7,068 nt of DNA from an uncultured Acidimicrobiaceae bacterium. GTDB taxonomy: Bacteria > Actinomycetota > Acidimicrobiia > Acidimicrobiales > Ilumatobacteraceae. The position numbers and the translations under genes were made by a program. Positions within the stretch are counted from its first letter, which is position 1. Every line of letters begins with the position of its first letter. Shown piece after piece: positions 5,083 through 7,068 of the stretch. The notes under the pieces are model-generated. The model did not search any database, was not told the origin of the DNA, and saw only the letters and a list, made by a program, of their open reading frames with translations. The DNA lies in contig CAIVDG010000048.1 of assembly GCA_903904615.1 (NCBI GenBank), forward strand, positions 1-7,068, read 5' to 3'.

Positions 5083-5547
5083 CTATTCGGCCTGGCCAGC
5101 TCGTGCCTTCTTCAATTCGTCACGAATCTCGGCAAGCAACTCGTTTGTTGAAAGAGCAGGACTTCCATCCTCGGTGACTTCTTTGTCCCGCAGGCGGTTG
5201 TACAACTTCACCACGGCAAACAGAACTAATGCAACAAAGAAGAAGTTCATTGATGCAGTGGCAAAGGCACCCAACGGAATGTCGCTTCCGTTGATGGAGA
5301 CCACCTTCTTCGAAAAGTCTGGCTGTTGCCCTCCAAAAATGGCACCGATGAGGCCACCAAGAATTCCCGGGCTCTTCTCGCTACCAGCAAATGAGTCGAC
5401 CACCGTCTTGAATGCAGCACCCATGACGAAAGCAACAGCAACGTCTACAACGTTTCCGCGGTTCACAAACTCTTTGAACTCGGCAACAATGCCACGCTTC
5501 GTGAGTTTGGTCACGCGTTCTTCGACTTTGTTCATGATTTCTGCCAT
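5083..5547 (-). CDS. mscL: Large-conductance mechanosensitive channel MscL
   Basis: A 154-residue inner-membrane channel that opens under membrane tension and releases solutes during hypo-osmotic shock; it works as a homopentamer. The family signature FKEFVNRGNVVDVAVAFVMGAAF (24-46) covers the N-terminal amphipathic helix and the pore-lining TM1. A periplasmic loop (about 55-92, including GGLIGAIFGG and SINGSDIPLG) follows. TM2 is at about 94-116 (FATASMNFFFVALVLFAVV), and a charged C-terminal helical bundle ends in LLAEIRDELKKA (137-148). The length is slightly above the usual 130-150. Residues 1-19 extend a little beyond the common start; Met5 is an alternative. It begins nine bases after the MFS gene stop, with no good Shine-Dalgarno, so co-translation from the MFS transcript is likely. 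A weak hairpin lies just downstream. Confidence 0.96.
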   Translation of the reverse strand: MAEIMNKVEERVTKLTKRGIVAEFKEFVNRGNVVDVAVAFVMGAAFKTVVDSFAGSEKSPGILGGLIGAIFGGQQPDFSKKVVSINGSDIPLGAFATASMNFFFVALVLFAVVKLYNRLRDKEVTEDGSPALSTNELLAEIRDELKKARAGQAE

Positions 5548-5556
5548 GAACGCAGA

Positions 5557-6813
5557 TTACTCGGCTCTGTCTTCTAGGTCTTCGAATCGATCAACGTTTC
5601 GAAGTGATGGAAATGCCACCCACCACAGACCGGCGATTGCGATTGTGGCAATACCGCCACCAATCACTGTGGCTGGAGTGCCGGCGACGCTTGAAACGGC
5701 ACCAGATTCAAATGCCCCAAGTTCATTCGATGCTCCAATGAACACGTTCTCAACAGCGGATACTCGGCCTCGTTTATCGTCGGGTGTCACCAATGGCACG
5801 AGAGAGCTTCGAATAAACACACTCACCATGTCGGCTGCGAATGCAATAAGTACTGCAATGAACGCAATCCAGTACACCTTCGTTGTTCCCAACACAATGG
5901 TGGCAGCACCGAAAATGGCGACTACCCATAACAATGTTCGACCCACATGACGGCGCACTGGGCGGAACGCCAAGAACACCGCCATTATTGCGGCGCCAAT
6001 TCCACCAGCCGCACGCAACCAGCCGTATGCAACGTCACCCACCTTCAATTGCTCTTCCGCGATAACGGGTAACAGCGCCACTGCACCACCGAAAAGAACT
6101 GCGAAGAGGTCAAGAGAAATAGCAGCCAACAGCACAGGCGTGCGACGGATGAACACCAAGCCCTCTACCGCATCTCGCAATGTGGGGCGCTCTGATTTCG
6201 CTTCGCTTTCTACAACTGGCGGCAACGTAACGAGCGACAAACTGAACATGCCGCCACCAATGAGAAGCGCTGATACGCCGTAGGCGAGAGCAGGATCAAC
6301 CGCGTACAAGAAACCACTCACCGCTGGACCAATAATTGCCGCACCCGTCCACGTAGCGCTGTAAAACGCGATGACACGAGGCAATCCGCCCTCTGGCGCA
6401 ATCATTGCCGCAATAGGACGTAGCGCCGGTGCAAGAAATGCGCGAGAAGCACCAAAGAGAACAGCGATGACGTAGATGGGCGTCGCTGACGTGGGATCAC
6501 CGAGCGCGTACCACATCAACAGCAATGAACACAGAAGTTCTCCGCTCTGTGCAAACAATGAAACTTTCTTGCGGTTCAATCTGTCGGCAACTGTTCCCGT
6601 CACCAACACCAATGCTGCTGCCGGCAGAAATTCAGCAAGACCAAGCCAACCGATAGATAATTCAGAATCGGTGATGTCGTAGACATGTTTGCCAAGCGCA
6701 GCCGCTTGCAACATGACGCCAATGGTGAGCACCACGCTGGACAACAACAGTGGACGAATCCCGCGCGATGTAATGACCTCCCGCGCAGAGAGAGTTCCGG
6801 GTTGCTGCGTCAT
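5557..6813 (-). CDS. MFS exporter of the MFS_3 / EntS-like type
   Basis: A 418-residue inner-membrane transporter with about 12 hydrophobic segments, of usual family length. The first half carries motif A between TM2 and TM3 (GTVADRLNRKK, 73-83), then SRAFLAPALRPI (123-134) and a TM5-like TWTGAAIIGPAVSGFLYA (154-171) with the Gly-Pro pattern seen in exporters. A polar central loop at about 200-214 separates the halves. The second half has PDDKRGRVSAVENVFIGASN (344-363), a stretch typical of MFS_3 proteins related to enterobactin exporter EntS. Substrates in this family include siderophores, macrolides and other drugs; none can be assigned here, and no siderophore genes are in view. The ATG overlaps the SDR stop by four bases (ATGA), so the two are probably translationally coupled, and mscL follows after nine bases. 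Confidence 0.92.
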   Translation of the reverse strand: MTQQPGTLSAREVITSRGIRPLLLSSVVLTIGVMLQAAALGKHVYDITDSELSIGWLGLAEFLPAAALVLVTGTVADRLNRKKVSLFAQSGELLCSLLLMWYALGDPTSATPIYVIAVLFGASRAFLAPALRPIAAMIAPEGGLPRVIAFYSATWTGAAIIGPAVSGFLYAVDPALAYGVSALLIGGGMFSLSLVTLPPVVESEAKSERPTLRDAVEGLVFIRRTPVLLAAISLDLFAVLFGGAVALLPVIAEEQLKVGDVAYGWLRAAGGIGAAIMAVFLAFRPVRRHVGRTLLWVVAIFGAATIVLGTTKVYWIAFIAVLIAFAADMVSVFIRSSLVPLVTPDDKRGRVSAVENVFIGASNELGAFESGAVSSVAGTPATVIGGGIATIAIAGLWWVAFPSLRNVDRFEDLEDRAE

Positions 6814-7068
6814 CGAGCGGTCCAGCCACCATCAACAACAATCGCTTGTCCGGTCATAAACGACGATGCGTCACTCGCCATAAACAGCAGTGCTCCGTCT
6901 AACTCGTGTTCTGCACCCATACGAGGGATGGGTGAGTTCTGCATCACGTACTTTTGTGACCCTTCATCGGTGTCCATTCCGGCGGTCATTTCGCTCACGA
7001 ACCATCCCGGACACAACGAGTTCACTCGAACACCTTTGCGTGCCCACTGCACAGCAATCTCGCGCGAC
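6810..7068 (-). CDS. Short-chain dehydrogenase/reductase (SDR), C-terminal part, cut by the window edge
   Basis: The last 85 codons of an SDR oxidoreductase whose 5' part lies beyond the right edge. The visible end starts SREIAVQWARKGVRVNSL and contains the CPGW turn after the sixth strand. It then shows the family run NSPIPRMGAEHELDGALLF and the closing SSFMTGQAIVVDGGW, which marks classical SDRs of the FabG-like kind. The Rossmann nucleotide loop (TGxxxGxG) and the catalytic YxxxK lie outside the window, so activity and cofactor cannot be judged. A GTG inside the visible part (base 7052) encodes the Val of AVQWARKG and is not a start. The stop overlaps the MFS start (ATGA), making this the most upstream gene seen in the right-hand run. 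Confidence 0.93.
   Translation of the reverse strand, partial: SREIAVQWARKGVRVNSLCPGWFVSEMTAGMDTDEGSQKYVMQNSPIPRMGAEHELDGALLFMASDASSFMTGQAIVVDGGWTAR

Noticed and set aside
5048..5950. 300-codon open frame on the plus strand opposite mscL and the MFS gene
   Set aside because: It is the antisense of two clear membrane-protein genes and crosses their boundary. Its translation is rich in Ser, Thr, Asn and Arg and resembles no family. It is a codon-bias shadow.
1..7068. CRISPR arrays, tRNA or rRNA genes, insertion sequences, integrase or attachment sites
   Set aside because: No regularly spaced repeats, cloverleaf-like segments, transposase motifs or long terminal repeats were seen. Nearly all bases are accounted for by protein-coding genes.

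Overview
The window looks like part of an actinobacterial chromosome, most likely from an uncultured member of the Acidimicrobiia (for example the Ilumatobacteraceae or related freshwater lineages). This is inferred from an F420-type luciferase-like oxidoreductase, a PadR/HAAS gene pair, leaderless-looking promoters with TANNNT -10 boxes, moderate GC content by eye, and two exported proteins ending in Thr-rich tails. No database search was possible, so the taxonomy is tentative. Genes are packed tightly, often with start and stop codons overlapping, and intergenic DNA is nearly absent.

Layout. (1) Bases 1-1645, minus strand: a three-gene unit read right to left. It comprises a PadR repressor, a membrane protein with an N-terminal HAAS domain, three membrane spans and an extracytoplasmic PASTA-like domain, and the first 100 codons of a luciferase-like F420-dependent oxidoreductase that runs off the left edge. 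(2) Bases 1646-1730: a short divergent control region. It holds a good leaderless promoter for padR and a perfect 23-base palindrome covering the probable -10 box of the plus-strand genes. (3) Bases 1731-2533, plus strand: a type II toxin-antitoxin pair, with a DUF1778 ribbon-helix-helix antitoxin followed by a GNAT acetyltransferase toxin of the TacT kind. (4) Bases 2520-7068, minus strand: a co-directional run read right to left. It comprises a truncated SDR oxidoreductase, an EntS-like MFS exporter, the mechanosensitive channel MscL, an SGNH-hydrolase-like lipoprotein, and an ABC-F ATPase. The toxin and the ABC-F gene converge and share 14 bases.

How they may work together. The PadR/HAAS/PASTA unit reads as a one-component cell-wall sensor: PASTA outside, HAAS inside, PadR on the DNA. 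The toxin-antitoxin pair is a self-contained module with its own operator. The right-hand run mixes envelope functions (exporter, channel, lipoprotein) with a translation-factor ATPase. Its genes are linked by overlaps more than by an obvious shared pathway.

The most interesting candidate for a little-described system is the PadR plus HAAS-TM-PASTA pair. The rest are recognisable families.
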